A stretch of 64,000 nucleotides of DNA from Brugia malayi (lineage: Eukaryota; Nematoda; Chromadorea; Rhabditida; Onchocercidae), in the NCBI RefSeq assembly GCF_000002995.4, contig NW_025062477.1, positions 9,582,649 to 9,646,648 of the forward strand, written 5' to 3'. The notes below the pieces were generated by a model. The model did not search any database and had not been told where the DNA came from. It was given only the letters and a program-made list of their open reading frames with translations. This document shows positions 14,061 to 26,567 of the stretch, piece after piece (the first letter of the stretch is position 1; each line of letters opens with the position of its first letter). Both the position numbers and the translations under genes were made by a program.

Positions 14061-17000
14061 AGCTGATTAGAGAGGGAAGATGACAGTGATGATACTCATT
14101 TTACAATTTTTCGTCTTCAAGTTTTTTTGTATCGCGATAACAATCATCTTGCAGTTTGCTGTTTCAGAACATCCATCATTTCTTATCATATTAATCCCTC
14201 TGTCATAATTCAATCATTAATTTGTGCTGTAATTAATAAGTACACTCACGCCATCACTGAGGGCATTCAATGTTCTACAGATTTCATATCTACACTCAAC
14301 TCACCTTCACTTGCATTACATATGTTCAAACCTCTGAAATTAAGACATCACAACAATTTGTATTTGAATGAAAAAACAATTTAAAAAATAGCTGAAAGGG
14401 GAAAAGGGTTGAAGAGATCCTTGAGCCATTTTTACATGAATATTTCTCGTTAGCATTGGCTCATTTGTAATGATAGTGTTGGCTTAGATGAGGAGAAAAT
14501 AGCAAAGAATGAAGCTTATGAAATCATCTGGAATTGTCACAGTATATTACTTATTAAAAGCAATCTATTAGTAATGAGACTCACTTGAAAGACAGATAAT
14601 ATTTATCTCATAAGAGATAGTTAAGCTTAATTTATCAAGTTTATAATAAACAAAAATTGTGACAAACTTGACATGGAAAAAGTACGGCTTAAAAACCATT
14701 GAAAAGTAAATGCATTTTTAAGATTTAAGCAAGATTAAATTGAAAAATTAATCGCTATCCAACTAAAAGTGACAACTGTAAATTTCGTCTTATGATTTTC
14801 CTTCGGAAACGTAAAATTGAAATTCGTCCGTGAGTTTTCGATTCTGTTCATAATACAACAGTTTATTATAAAGAAATGAGCACTGAATAACTTTATATAA
14901 CTTGAATATATTATTAACGAAATTTACTGGAAATGTTAAAAAGGTATTTGAATTACCCGTGTTGGAGTTTTTTTGTGGATAGTCCTCAATTTAAAGACAC
15001 CTGGTTCAAAACAGGTTTTTTTTCTGTAGGAATTAAACAGATATTACGTTAACATTCATTGATAGCTTCTTCTTCTACCTTTTACGTAATACCAATAAAG
15101 GCAATTTTTTATAGGTGCGGAAGGAATATCAGATTTTGGTTTAACAATTTGGTAGTTATCACAAAATAAAGCTCTGATATAGTTAACCATTCAATGCAAA
15201 CAAAAGAGAAGTGCCAAAATTGAATATAATTGCCTTTTATTTTGTGATAAGCTAATGATTCATTAAATTAAATAAGTAAAAGTAAAGCTATCACAAATGT
15301 CACTGACAACAAAGTGCTTTTAGACGATGAATTTCTCTTGCAAAATATTTCTTTGCTGTATAACAATGCACTGATAACTTTATTTCAAAATACACTCTGC
15401 ATCTTTTATAATAATCCATATGAAATGATACGTTGTCATATCACACTGCTTGCAAATGATAGATTTTATCATAGAAAGACAAACAATGCATGAATTGCTC
15501 TTATAAATGACATCAGAATCGTTTCTGCAAAAATATCCGTAAACTTCTTTTCCGGAACAAAGCAGCTGTAATTATTAGTGTCATACTATATAAGCAAGTC
15601 TGAAATTACAAATATATTTGTAATGGAAATAGAACAGATGTGCGCACATAATAGCTATCGTAGAGTATAAAGTGCTAGCTGCAAGCACTGATCTTATATT
15701 ATAACATCAATTTTGACAAAATGCTGCATTCGGAAGTTACTCAATCGATTAATACTGCATGTTTAAGTATTAAGCACCGATAATAATATATATATTTGAG
15801 ACTATGAAAATTTGCATTGTATGGAGCCAAGAAATTAGGAAAGAAAAGAATACTTTCAGAAGTGCGCCCTTCAGTAGTAATAATAACAGAAAAAAGTATT
15901 TCTGCCTCACTTGTATTTAGTAATACCTTCAACTTCAAGGATCATTATTGTATTCAATCATTTGCAGTTCGATCGCTCAGTTAATCACCATGTTCGTTCA
16001 CTTCTCGGGGTGCGCTGTTGTCAAGATATTATTTTTTTATTCAGAGCATTATTTCAAAATGAAGTTAACTGAGTACAAATTCTTTAAAACTATTCGAAAT
16101 CATTACCTAACCATGCGAGAATACCACAAATCAGATAGAGACAGATCCTGATCAAATAGAAAAGAGTAAATAAACGGCAATCAATAGGACTAAACACCGA
16201 GAGCAGTAGAAAAAAAAATGACATAATTATTTGAAAGTAATTCAGAGAATGACAAAATAATGTTTATGAATATTACTGGATATTACTGCGATTAGAGTTC
16301 AAGGGAAAAAAAAAAAAATTATTTTGGCGTATATTCAGTATATTTATGAATCTGCTGATATTTTAAGATTAATTAATTTGTTCAAGGCAACGAAACTATG
16401 AAACAATTCAGCAAACTTACTTTCTGCTAGTACTGGCCTGAGAGATCAAATTGCAAATTCAGCTTACTGAAATCATACGAAACACTCAAAGCTTTATTTA
16501 TACTATCGATAATATACATGACCATATTATACACTAGCGTACGTGAGTGATACGTGATTTGAAAGTTCATTAAAGCATATAAAAAGGAAAGAAGAAAGTA
16601 ATACGTGTTTATAAATTTTTCACTGAAGTTCATTTCATTTCATGAGATATCCCGGCTTTTTGATCTGGGTAACTGTTATACAATTAATACATTGTCATCA
16701 AATCTCTGTAAGAGCTCTGACTTTCTGATAATTGTTGTTCGTAACTGTAACTAGATAATAAGTAAATCATGATGTTATCAAAGTCGACTAAGACATTGAA
16801 TCCTTTCATGAGGTTTTTCCTTTTGACAGGTATCGATTATAATTAACGCTTTTTAAAGAATGTCATTTCAATATTTAATCCCATACTGATGCTTTATCAG
16901 AAGAAACACAATTATTTCATATGAGTTGAAATAATCACAAACAGGAAAAGCAATCATTATTGTCTTTCCAGACAGACCCTAATGCTTTTGTTTGTTTTCA

Positions 17001-18866
17001 GAGAAAGTCCCATTGGCATCATTGAAATTTGGTAATTCTATAAAATGTGAGCAAAAGTTGCATTGGTCTCAAATTAGCACATTTATTACCTAAATTTATA
17101 AAAATTCATGAGACATTAGCGAATAAATTACAGATAAGGAACTTTTTGTTTTCTTTCTAAGATATGATAGTACTGATAAAAGCTGTGTTACTTTTATTGA
17201 TAGAGAAATGAAAACTATTTTATTTGATCTAAATATGGTACAGAATGGATGAATTGCAGTTTAATTTGATTGAGTTAGTTATACCTATTATATATATATT
17301 CGAATACTTGCAGAAAGTTTAAAAATGTGATTTTTTCCTTTATTCTGGAGCAGAATAATCGAAATCATATATTGCTGGATTGTCATAATACTGAAATAGT
17401 AAACAGATATTGTCAAACGCATACAGAAGTTTTGGAAACAGAGAACTAACTCATCATCTAATTTCATTGCGCCATGGAGAAATGTTTGTAAAAAGTTTTG
17501 TCGTATCAATTCATTTTGTTTTGAGCACAATGTTGTTCGGGTCTCACATAACGAACGATACACGGAGAGGTACAATAGTGAGTACCTACCGGTACCGTAC
17601 AACAACTTCACGACAATTCTTGCCATATTGTCAAATGATTATTGGTCAAGCAATAAAGTCGATAACTTCCAACTGAAAAAATTAATTTTGAACATACAGA
17701 TATCAAATTTATCATCGATTTTCCTTTCTGTGACTATCGCAGTTAATATTAGATTGTCAATGAATGAAATTGATTTATTGACTTCCTCTCATGTAATCTT
17801 TTTCTTATTCAAAGACGTTTAAAGAATACAATACACCGATGATATGTTTGATTTCTTCTTTAGACTTTTCCTGATAACATTGTTTAATGCCTCAATATAA
17901 ATATGCGCGATATTACTACATGGGACGAAGTCAGTTAAGTCAGTTTCACTGAATCGTTTCCAATAATAAAAATGATAAAAATTCAATGATAAAAAAATTC
18001 AAGTTAAGCACTAAATCATCAGATTACTAAGAATTGGATCAATAGGATCTTTTTCTACAAATAATCAGAATGAAGAGTTAGTTGCTTTGCTTGGTTCTTC
18101 TCATGAACCGAGATGATATGGTTTGATAGCTTTTTTAGCCTGATTTCATATAAGCTTCTTTATCGTTATCTAAGCTGATAAAATCATTATGTAATTAACG
18201 CGATGTGGTTTACAAACAGAACCCGAATTGAAATTTTGTAAATATGGAAAACTGCTTAGCCACTTGTAAAAAGTTTTGGAGGGGAGAAGTTCATGAAAAT
18301 GTTTTCTTCTTATCGAAAGACTTCGGTCCACCTTTTTTGCTATTACAGTTTCTTGTTATTTTTAATTAAGAAGCTAAATTTTGACCGAGAAAACTTGGTT
18401 AATTAAAAACAGTTTCTAAATATATGTTCATGCCTAATTATGATTGAATTTATAACATTTTTTATAATTTATATGGAAATTTTGGACCCAACTGATATCT
18501 TACTTGAGAGATGTATCAGTGCATATTAGATCTATTCCGGTATTGACATTTATACAAGCTGTAATGTTCTGTCCTCTGCAAGCATAATGCTAACGAATCA
18601 GAGGTTGCTGGAGAATAAGCCTGTATACATAAATGCTACTGTATTGTTTGAGTGAACAATACTACTGAATATATATATAATAACCCATGAAAGTATTGAA
18701 TAAAATTTGCATAATACAATAACCCATGATTTGATATGGTTTAGTTATAACATCATTTTGCAAGAAAATATATTTTAAATAAAGAAAATTAAATTAAAAT
18801 TTCACAAATAAAAATATTAAATAAAAAGTGTTGGTCACATCAATTGCAATACGCCATTTATAGCAT
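14061..18866. other. Intergenic region between LRR and aspin-like genes
   Basis: About 4.8 kb of AT-rich sequence without a recognised gene. Open frames (for example 17288-17626 minus and 17410-17676 plus) overlap each other on opposite strands and have no domain signature. A short direct duplication with core AATAACCCATGA occurs near 18680 and 18719. Confidence 0.55.
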
Positions 18867-20376
18867 TCAATTAACTTTACAAAATGATGGTGGGTCCAAG
18901 ACACTAAAAATCGAAGGATCATCATCTCCCTGATTTTCTAGTTTATTCCCCGTGGTAATGTCGTCTGACATGGATGCTTGCGGGAGCTGAGAACGAAAAT
19001 TCAATGCATTATCCCACATGCTCTTCACCGATCCAAAAACTCTTCCAAAAAACTGAAAATGAAACTTCGATCATTATTTATTTATCAAATTCTTAATGTC
19101 ATGATGACAAAATATTACGAGAATCGGAATTGTCTTTATCTTCCTATAACTTATAGTATAATTTTGACTTATATCTTAACTAGGTCTCACTTAAAAGCCA
19201 AATGAGACATGATAAGTTTATTAAATAAAATATTAATCAAATTTTTACAGTTTTCCATTAACCAACTGTTAATTAATTAAAACCACATGGAAACAAATCT
19301 TGACAATGTATAGCAAACTGTTTAAAAGGACTAATGATGAGATTACTAGGGTAATTAATTTCCGATCCTTAATATTTAAGGCAATCAACACTCATCTTCC
19401 CTCTTAAATAGTCTTTATTTATCTTCCTTCTTATTTCCTATAAATTTGCTAACAAAACTTTAATATTACCGTTACTTGTCATATTAATTTCTTGTAGATT
19501 ATGATTGAACTAGCTAGTTTAGTGAGAAAAATCAATCTTTCGGTTTTTTTACATAAATTTTTTTCATTGGGATATTCAAATGGAGAAAAAAAATACCAGT
19601 ATAAAAAGAGCAACTTTACCTCTTGGATGCGTTGATGCAACTGACTGGACCACTGATCCGTTCGATTAGTGAACATTTCCAATTCCTTTTTCTGCTGCTC
19701 CGTTAAATTACCAATCACTTTATTATTGATCGAGAGAACACCATCCTGTAAAATAAAATTCATCATTTTGCTGATTACTTTTTGTCCTTGTTTATCCAGA
19801 AATCAAAAAACATGTCAACTATGAACTAAAAACAAGCGAATTAAAGAACGAGTAACCATATGAAAGAAGTCCCAACTATGTGTCCAAGCATCATCTGTAG
19901 TATCTTAAGCAATACATCTTTTCAAAACCTATGACCATCACCTTATAGACGTACCAATTACTTACTATACAATCTCCTAAAGAGCCCATATCATTTCGTT
20001 CTGCATCAATTGCAGGTCCTCCTACTTGGGCATAAAGCAAGTGTGAAATCCTGTTTCTGATTATTACAATCCCATCACAAGAACAAACTCTTGAGATCAG
20101 AAAACATGAAAATTCCTCTTAATCCTACCTGAACTTTACAAATGGTATTATTAAAGTGGATGATGAATGAAGAAAATGACCGGGATACAGATGTTCCTTC
20201 GGTATGAATAGCAGTATTGACGATAACCAGTCTATAAGAGAAGTAAAGTTAGGGGACAGAAATGCAACAATTAATAATTCAAGGGATAATTCTTATAAGT
20301 AACTTAATCAATTGATTTATAAAAACTGTGAAAAAAAATACACTTACACGACGTAGAACGTTGATGACAGGATCAT
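18867..20376 (-). CDS. Aspin / pepsin inhibitor-3 family secreted protein
   Basis: Five minus-strand exons join in phase: 20376-20348, 20231-20140, 20087-19966, 19745-19620 and 19052-18867, giving 184 residues. A signal peptide (about 1-20) is followed by two related repeats: one with the CSCDGIVIIRN segment (about 42-81) and one with DGVLSINNKVIGNLTEQQ (about 82-123). The protein ends DPPSFCKVN, matching the Pro-rich PPSFCTVQ-like end of Ascaris PI-3. The PI-3 family (Ascaris PI-3, Onchocerca Ov33) blocks aspartic proteases such as pepsin through its N-terminal strand, and filarial members are abundant antigens. This copy has only four mature cysteines against six in PI-3 and a divergent N-terminus, so inhibitory activity is uncertain. 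The exon 2 donor (T|GTAAAG) was chosen because it alone keeps frame. An acceptor-like CAG lies 7 nt before the ATG. Confidence 0.82.
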
Positions 20377-20383
20377 GTTAGCG

Positions 20384-20386
20384 CTG
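20384..20386 (-). promoter_or_regulatory. Putative spliced-leader acceptor, aspin-like gene
   Basis: Reading the minus strand, TTAATTACAG ends 7 nt before the chosen ATG. With no room for a 5' exon, this fits an SL trans-splice acceptor. It is inferred from position and consensus only. Confidence 0.45.
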
Positions 20387-20544
20387 TAATTAAGAATCTT
20401 TATCACTTATTTCGGATGACAATAATGTCGCAAAATTATGTTTAATTAGAATGTCTTACTTAAAACCTACTGTGAAGCTTTGAAACTAATAGATAAAAAC
20501 AAACAGCTAATATCACAACAAAATGTGAGAAAGAAGAAATCATT

Positions 20545-20602
20545 CCATAATCATGTGTTGTTTGTCATTCGTGTACTGGTGATAAACACCACATGATTAT
20601 GG
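20545..20602. repeat. Imperfect hairpin, 22-nt arms with 14-nt loop
   Basis: Arms 20545-20566 and 20581-20602 are complementary at 20 of 22 positions (13 consecutive pairs from the base), with a 14-nt loop. It lies about 170 bp upstream of the aspin-like start. The size is close to the short end of pre-microRNA hairpins, but no known miRNA seed was recognised and the lower stem does not extend cleanly. It could also be a remnant of a small inverted-repeat element. Confidence 0.8.
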
Positions 20603-21619
20603 CATAAAACAAACAAGAATTTCAGCGCCCATCTCGAATAATAATATTTGCTAACAACAGCCTTAGTATCAGACAACTGTCACTCCAGAATGATAGCAGT
20701 GACAGCTGTAATAACTGTAATGGCTTGTATTGTCAAGGTATTTCATTTGTCCGAGAATTTTCAGCAAATTAATCATTGCTTGTCTGAAGTAACATGTCTT
20801 ACTGAATGATTTTACTGATAATAATAGTGAGACAGGTCTTAACAAATTATAGGAAGCAACAAAATGTATGCTTTAAATTTTATTTAAACAATTTTAATAG
20901 ATAATTTCTCAAACTGGCATGTCATATTTCAATATTTCATGTGCTAGAAACCTGACATAGTTTTATCTCGAAAGAAGAAATTTCATTTGTTCTTCCACAC
21001 TCTTCTCGCAATATTCATGTCTCTATCCAGTCTTTTCATCAATATTTAATTGGAGACATGCAAAGCGGTTAAATTCAAAAGAAAGAAATTTTAAAATTTT
21101 CATAAACATTGTTATGGTAGTAATTACCGAAACTTTTCCATTCTTTTCAATTGATGATCCATTATCCATTATTATTTTTGTTTGTCAATGAAATATAGAA
21201 GAATAAGAAGGCCAAAATATTAAAGAACGAGGCTGACTGAAATTTGCTTGCAAAGATTTTAATTTGAAAGGCTTTTATGAAAATTTTATTGAAGATTAGA
21301 TGTGCAATAATCGAAAATTATTCATACTAACTAGTGAGTGCTGTGAAGAATTACTGAGATCAGGCATCCCTGTACGTCACGTGAATCCCTTGCTTGAAAG
21401 TGCAGACTCAACTGATAATAAGTTTTTGGAAAGAAATTGTCATTAAGCTAATCATTGCCATCTGAGAAGCCAAATGTATGATTAGTCAAGGATTTCAGAA
21501 GGTAAATGATAATTGTTACAAGAGAAAAATAAAGGGATAGGAGAGACAGCAAAGTAAAGAACAAAGAAAACTTTGTTACGCTTACAGTCTATCTTTTCTT
21601 TTGCTAGATGGATAGGAAC
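20603..21619. other. Intergenic region, no feature seen
   Basis: AT-rich sequence with stops in all frames and no recognised gene, RNA or repeat. Confidence 0.55.
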
Positions 21620-22156
21620 TTAAATCATAAAAATGCGAGCTAATATGAACAGTTGTGAGTGAATTAAAATCTTGATTCTTTCCGAGATTCCTTGTGGTAG
21701 AGCAATTAGGTTTTGAAAGTCAATTAGAAACTGTCCATAAGTTTTAAAAATTTGTTCAAAAATTTTGAGGGAAAAGTATAGAAAGCAACATGAAACTAGC
21801 AAAAAATTCATTTCATTTTTTTTTTGTGACGAAAAATAGAATGGATTAAACCAATTCAACATTAAATATTCAGAAAAAAAAATAGAACTTAGAAAAACAA
21901 GATTAGAAACTATAGCTAAACAAAATAGTATACTAACATTAAAATACTTATGCAAATAATAAATCAAACGTTTACTAGCAATATCATAAAATTCACCAAT
22001 AAAATAAAATATTAAAAAAGAAGTGTAGCCATGAGATAATATCATTTTTTGACGATCTTCGTTCATATTATTTTGTTGCTGAAATGTTTTAAAAGGGAAA
22101 GCAAAGGGACAACTGCAGGGAAAAATAATGGTTAGATACACAGCATTCAAAAACAA
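21620..22156 (-). CDS. Candidate hydrophobic membrane-protein ORF, unrecognised
   Basis: This is the longest uninterrupted frame outside recognised genes (178 codons, minus strand). It is rich in Phe, Ile, Leu and Tyr and could form three or four membrane helices. A good acceptor (CATTTCAG) lies inside it just before 22078, so only a part such as 22078 to about 21965, ending at a GTATTT donor, may be an exon of a larger gene. No family was recognised; a loose similarity to multi-span TMEM proteins is not strong enough to name. In AT-rich DNA, T-rich sequence readily gives such hydrophobic frames by chance. Confidence 0.25.
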   Translation of the reverse strand: MFLNAVYLTIIFPCSCPFAFPFKTFQQQNNMNEDRQKMILSHGYTSFLIFYFIGEFYDIASKRLIYYLHKYFNVSILFCLAIVSNLVFLSSIFFSEYLMLNWFNPFYFSSQKKNEMNFLLVSCCFLYFSLKIFEQIFKTYGQFLIDFQNLIALPQGISERIKILIHSQLFILARIFMI

Positions 22157-22706
22157 CTAAGAGAACCTTTTAAAATGAGCTATTGAAGACAAACTTTAAT
22201 GGCAGCAATGAATTACTGGTTCAGCAAGAACTTCAAATTAAAACTTCCAAATAAAGATGCCAATTTTTTTAGTTGCATGTCTGTGCCGTAATTCATTCTA
22301 AATGTTTCCGCAAAGATCAAAGAAGAGGACAAAACATGGTTAAAACTATATTTTGATAATGATTTAGAACCAACAAGACTTATTTGTAAACAAAACAAAC
22401 AGAGGAAATGTGGCTACTTCTGCTCAGATTATCATTTCCTACAATGAATTATTAATGGTTTTATTTAGGAAGATATAGGGAAAGTGCACTATAATAAAAA
22501 GACAAAAAAAAGTGCAGCATCTTTTGCATATAATACGAAACTTTTTGCTTTTTGCAAGGATAAAGTTTGAACTAAAAGATGATTCAGACTTCAGCAAGCG
22601 AATTTCACAAATTTCGATAAAAAATTAAAGGTAACTGTTGCAGAAATAATAGAAAAACTTTGAAGAAAGTTGTGCAAATTATTAAGCAATGTCAGTGTGA
22701 AATGTC

Positions 22707-22742
22707 AGCTATAGTTTTGCTTCATTAAGCAGAACTATAGCT
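22707..22742. repeat. Hairpin with 16-nt arms
   Basis: Arms 22707-22722 and 22727-22742 pair with a single G:U-compatible mismatch around a CATT loop. The core is AGCTATAGTT. It is intergenic and has no evident partner gene. Confidence 0.8.
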
Positions 22743-22809
22743 TCACGTGACTGGTGGAGAAATCAACGGTCTCTTACTCATCTAAAATTCCATTTTTCTT
22801 GCTCCCCCT

Positions 22810-22852
22810 CCCCCCCCCCAAAAAAAAAAAAACAAAAAACAAAAAACAAAAT
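22810..22852. repeat. Poly-C/poly-A low-complexity tract
   Basis: A run of C passes into a long A run and repeated CAAAAAA units. It is low complexity with no other meaning seen. Confidence 0.8.
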
Positions 22853-24800
22853 CACTCAACAAAAATTATTCAGCATAACCTTGTCAATTAGTCGGAGATA
22901 TTTAAGATATCCTTAGGTCATAGGTCTTAAAGAAATAATAAATGCAATAAAATTAAGCATATTTAGCACATACATGACAAAACTTCCTAATTTCTTCATT
23001 CTTTCTCTCAAATTTCCTTGTGAATAGGATCATTGGAGAAATCCTTCATTTATATGATTATTTCACAAGCCTTATAAAGAATAGAGATCCGAATGAAGAA
23101 GCAAATAGTTAAATTATAGTTAGGAATAGTTAAATCAATACAACAATTGTGTAATCAGAAATATTTCCTGTAAAAGTTCAAAAAAGTGAGCTTTTGCTTG
23201 CTTGAAGACTGATAATCTCTGATTAAATATGACTTTGCGATATTTTTTAAAAGGTCAGTTTAACTGGAACGAACCAGCGTACTCAAGCATGACATCCATC
23301 AGTAAAGTATGAACTCAGCAACCCTGGCAGCATTTCCAGCAGTACTATGTCAGTGGAGCAGAAGAAAATTAGACACAGAAAGCTGAATGCTCAAGTTTTT
23401 GCGGTTCTGTCTTCCTCAAGGCCTATCTAAGCACTGGCAAAATGTTACTTCATTAGTAGATATAAAATGTTGACACTAAATCGTGCAATTATTAGTTTTG
23501 AAAATTTGTCATTGTCAGTTGTTTTTATGGCAAATCAGAACAGAACAGATAAATTTAGAACAGCCCTTACTGAAAAGTCCTGATAGTGTGTACCATTGAG
23601 CAGAGATATGAATATCTATGACAAAGTGATTGCAACAGATTTTGTATTAACATTATGCTTTCTTAATCTTCCTCATGTCAATTTCAGTGGTATTTAACGG
23701 GCAATTATATTGAGCTCAAGCAAGGATGTATTACAGTGGCAAGATGTTATTCGCTCTTACGACCTGACTTCTGTTTTAGCATCGTGTTTACTAAGCAGAC
23801 TGAACCTTGAGGAAAGCAGGACGAACATCTGTAAGATATTTTCCAAGAAACTTTAATTTCATCACTTTTATGGTAGAAGCAGTGAATTGAGATCAATGTA
23901 TGCTTAAACAAATATCAGTATTTAATGTCGTTGTCGATTCAGCTGTATTTTGAGAGGTGAACCTTATTTTGCATCGTGCTCTGAGCAAACCAAAGCACAC
24001 CGAAAAATTAGCAACAGCACTGTTTTGCATTGTTCTACTACTTTTTAACAAAAATGGGAATTGAAATATATGGATGAAACTAGGATTATTTGAAGAATGA
24101 CAATGGGTATTCTGATAATTCAAAAAAAATTGACATTTCCTGTACGAACATTTTTTTCTCATTTGTAACGAGTATAGCTCCAGTGACTTTATATTCATTC
24201 ACAAATTGTGTTATTTATACGCACCAATTCTAAAACAATTTCAGAGATACTTCTGTTATTTTCAAAAGTTTATACACTCTGCTATAAATTAAAAGTGACT
24301 GACATGAAATGAAAGGTCGCTCATTAATTACTGCTTATCTGATATTTCAAAAAATTCGAAACAAATCTTCGATAAAGAAAGTTAATAAGTCAGTCTGAAC
24401 ATCCCAGCAAAAGCGTTGTCAACACAACAATCTCTTTATGGGTTAAAAACAGGCGCTTTGCGTATGTAAGCGACGTTAACATATCGTTTAGTAAAGACTG
24501 ACTCTGTCAAAGCGATAAGAAAAGAAATCTTTTGAGTTTCAGTTATTCTAAGAAAATTTAATTTTAACAAACCTACACATAACTTTCCAAAGTAACGTCA
24601 ATTATATACTTGCTTCAGATATGCTGGTAAAGTTATGATATGTAGGTATATCTGCATGAATAAAAATACCCGACTCGGGAAGTACAATGGTAAAGAATAG
24701 TTGGGAAGGGATAAGAGGGAAAAATACTTCACAACACATTCACAACAGCAGAGAATATTTATTGCGTTTCGGTTCGCTTATCTGTCAAGGAATTGTGTAT
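22853..24800. other. Intergenic region, no supported gene
   Basis: A minus-strand frame at 23893-24198 (101 codons) has no domain signature and no clear splice partners. Nothing else is supported. Confidence 0.5.
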
Positions 24801-24812
24801 TCTAATGATGCT

Positions 24813-24898
24813 TTTCTCGAGAGCCATTAGCAAGCAATAAGTAGCGCAATGACTCATCCCCCGAGAATTGCCACGTCAGCTCGCAGCAAATCACATAT
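24813..24898. repeat. Direct repeat copy 1, bZIP-site block
   Basis: First copy of a duplicated block found again at 25264-25336. It contains, in order, TTCTCGAGAG, an AP-1-type TGACTCA (24850-24856), and CCACGTCA (24871-24878), whose reverse strand TGACGTGG matches the XBP1/ATF6-type unfolded-protein response element core. Relative to copy 2 it has an extra 11 nt after GAGAGCCAT and 3 nt near the end. It lies about 1.7 kb upstream of fust-1. Confidence 0.8.
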
Positions 24899-25263
24899 AC
24901 CCCACCACTGCTGACTGCTTACTAAACAGCTCCCCATTATTCATTTCATATCATTTATGAAATCTCGACCAACCTACAAACGCAGAAGAATAGATTGAAA
25001 TCAGACAATTGTGTTAAGACCCGAGAAGGAAATATGATTGAAATGCTGAAAGATGTGAAGTGTCACCGTCGTACATTGGAAATGTCAACAGGTAACTCCA
25101 GAAAAGGCAGCGAAGAAAGAAATAAATCAAATAGACATAACCTGGGTTGCATCACTTGCGGGACTTGGAATGGAATGTCCTGTCATTGGTTTCTGTTGTA
25201 GTCCTACTTTTTCAAAGAAATTTCAGCTACTTTATGCCTCTCTTCTAAAAATCTTCAAAGGCC

Positions 25264-25336
25264 TTCTCGAGAGCCATAAGTAGCGTGATGATTCATCTCC
25301 CTAGAATTGCCACGTCAGCCCGCAAATCACATATAG
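25264..25336. repeat. Direct repeat copy 2, bZIP-site block
   Basis: Second copy, 450 bp downstream of the first. It keeps TTCTCGAGAG and CCACGTCA (25310-25317) and most of the intervening bases. The AP-1-like site is changed to TGATTCA. The 73 bp align with a few substitutions and two small gaps. It lies about 1.3 kb upstream of fust-1. Confidence 0.8.
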
Positions 25337-26567
25337 GCAACAGTAGTTTCACTGCGCACAGGTGAACACTCACGACCTTCCGATACTACGTTTCAAGTCA
25401 GAACTGAATTCCTGGATGGAAAGATTGAAAACTGGCACTCACCCAATTTCACTGTTCATAATCTGACAATCGATTTTTGGTGTGTTTAGGGTGCATTCTG
25501 TTTGGAGTATTTGGATTGTGTGCGAAGAATTGTCTTGAATTACCATCGAATAATATTTATAGTAACACTCGTTATGGCAGGTTAGTTCTTTTTGCATTAG
25601 ATTACTTGTATTTCTTAAATATTTATAACTGGTAAGCATTGTTGACCTCTTAAATCGTTGCGAATGTTAGAAAGATTTCTTTCTAACTCTTTCTAACTTT
25701 CTTTCTGCTTCTCTTTTTTCTTTTTTTCTATCAACAACCCTCGCTCATCGCGTCCTCTTGGAAAAATTTCTGAGGAAACCCCTTTCTAATTAGAGAAATT
25801 TACTGAGTGGTTAATCTAAAATCGTATTGCCGGTTAAGTTTTCTTTTGAAAGTAATTTAAGCAATGTTAAAAAAAGCGACTGTTGGTGAACCACTATTAC
25901 GACATGGCGATGCATGAATAGGTTTAGATCTCTATGAAAAAGCCTTCATGTGTGATACTGACATATCACTTTTTATAACCGGTTGATCATCATTTTTTTC
26001 CCGCAAGATGGCCCAAATGCTTTATGTAGAAGAGGTGTGTCTAAAATTTGGAAGTAATGTGGCAGGAATGTTTTTGTTTAGTGGCGCCTCAATATTTTTC
26101 ATTAGTTGACGTGTATTGTTTTTATAGTTAATTAAATGTTTTCAAACTTCATTTACAGTAGCTGGGAGAAGTTGGTTGACCATTATTATTACAGTTTGGA
26201 GCTTTAAATTTTAAAGTATTACAGCTTCACCTGAATATTTCTATTGGTTATTGGTTAAAATAAGAATTAGGGTAATAAACACTTTTTATCATTGGGAAAT
26301 GTTTATTTCTGTGCTTCGCACTTAACGAACTTTTGGATGACTCTATGTGCCGTTGTGGAAGTATTTTCATGTAGAACGTCAAAATTAAAAAATGTAGTTG
26401 AATTTTCTTTGGTGACTGATGGATCTGTCATTGCATGAGGCTGAAAACACCAAAACTAATAAGTGTTGGTGAAACATAAATATTGCGAAACATTTTCGTT
26501 CATTTGAATATTCTTTTTGCTCTCCAACAGAGTTAATAATTTTTTGAAGTGTTAGACCTATATTGGG
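25337..26567. other. Upstream region of fust-1
   Basis: No gene is supported. A CT-rich tract with repeated TTTCTAACT words lies at about 25671-25735. A good-context ATG at 26008 opens nine codons before a GTGTGT donor-like site; it could be an alternative fust-1 first exon but has no independent support. Confidence 0.45.

Noticed and set aside
20132..20140. Donor CAG|GTAGGA at 20131 for aspin exon 2
   Set aside because: Although a good consensus, it leaves phase 0, and no acceptor then keeps the conserved repeat in frame; T|GTAAAG at 20140 does.
20545..22742. Hairpins at 20.5 and 22.7 kb as ends of a MITE or DNA transposon
   Set aside because: The stems differ in sequence, no target-site duplication was seen, and no transposase frame lies between them.
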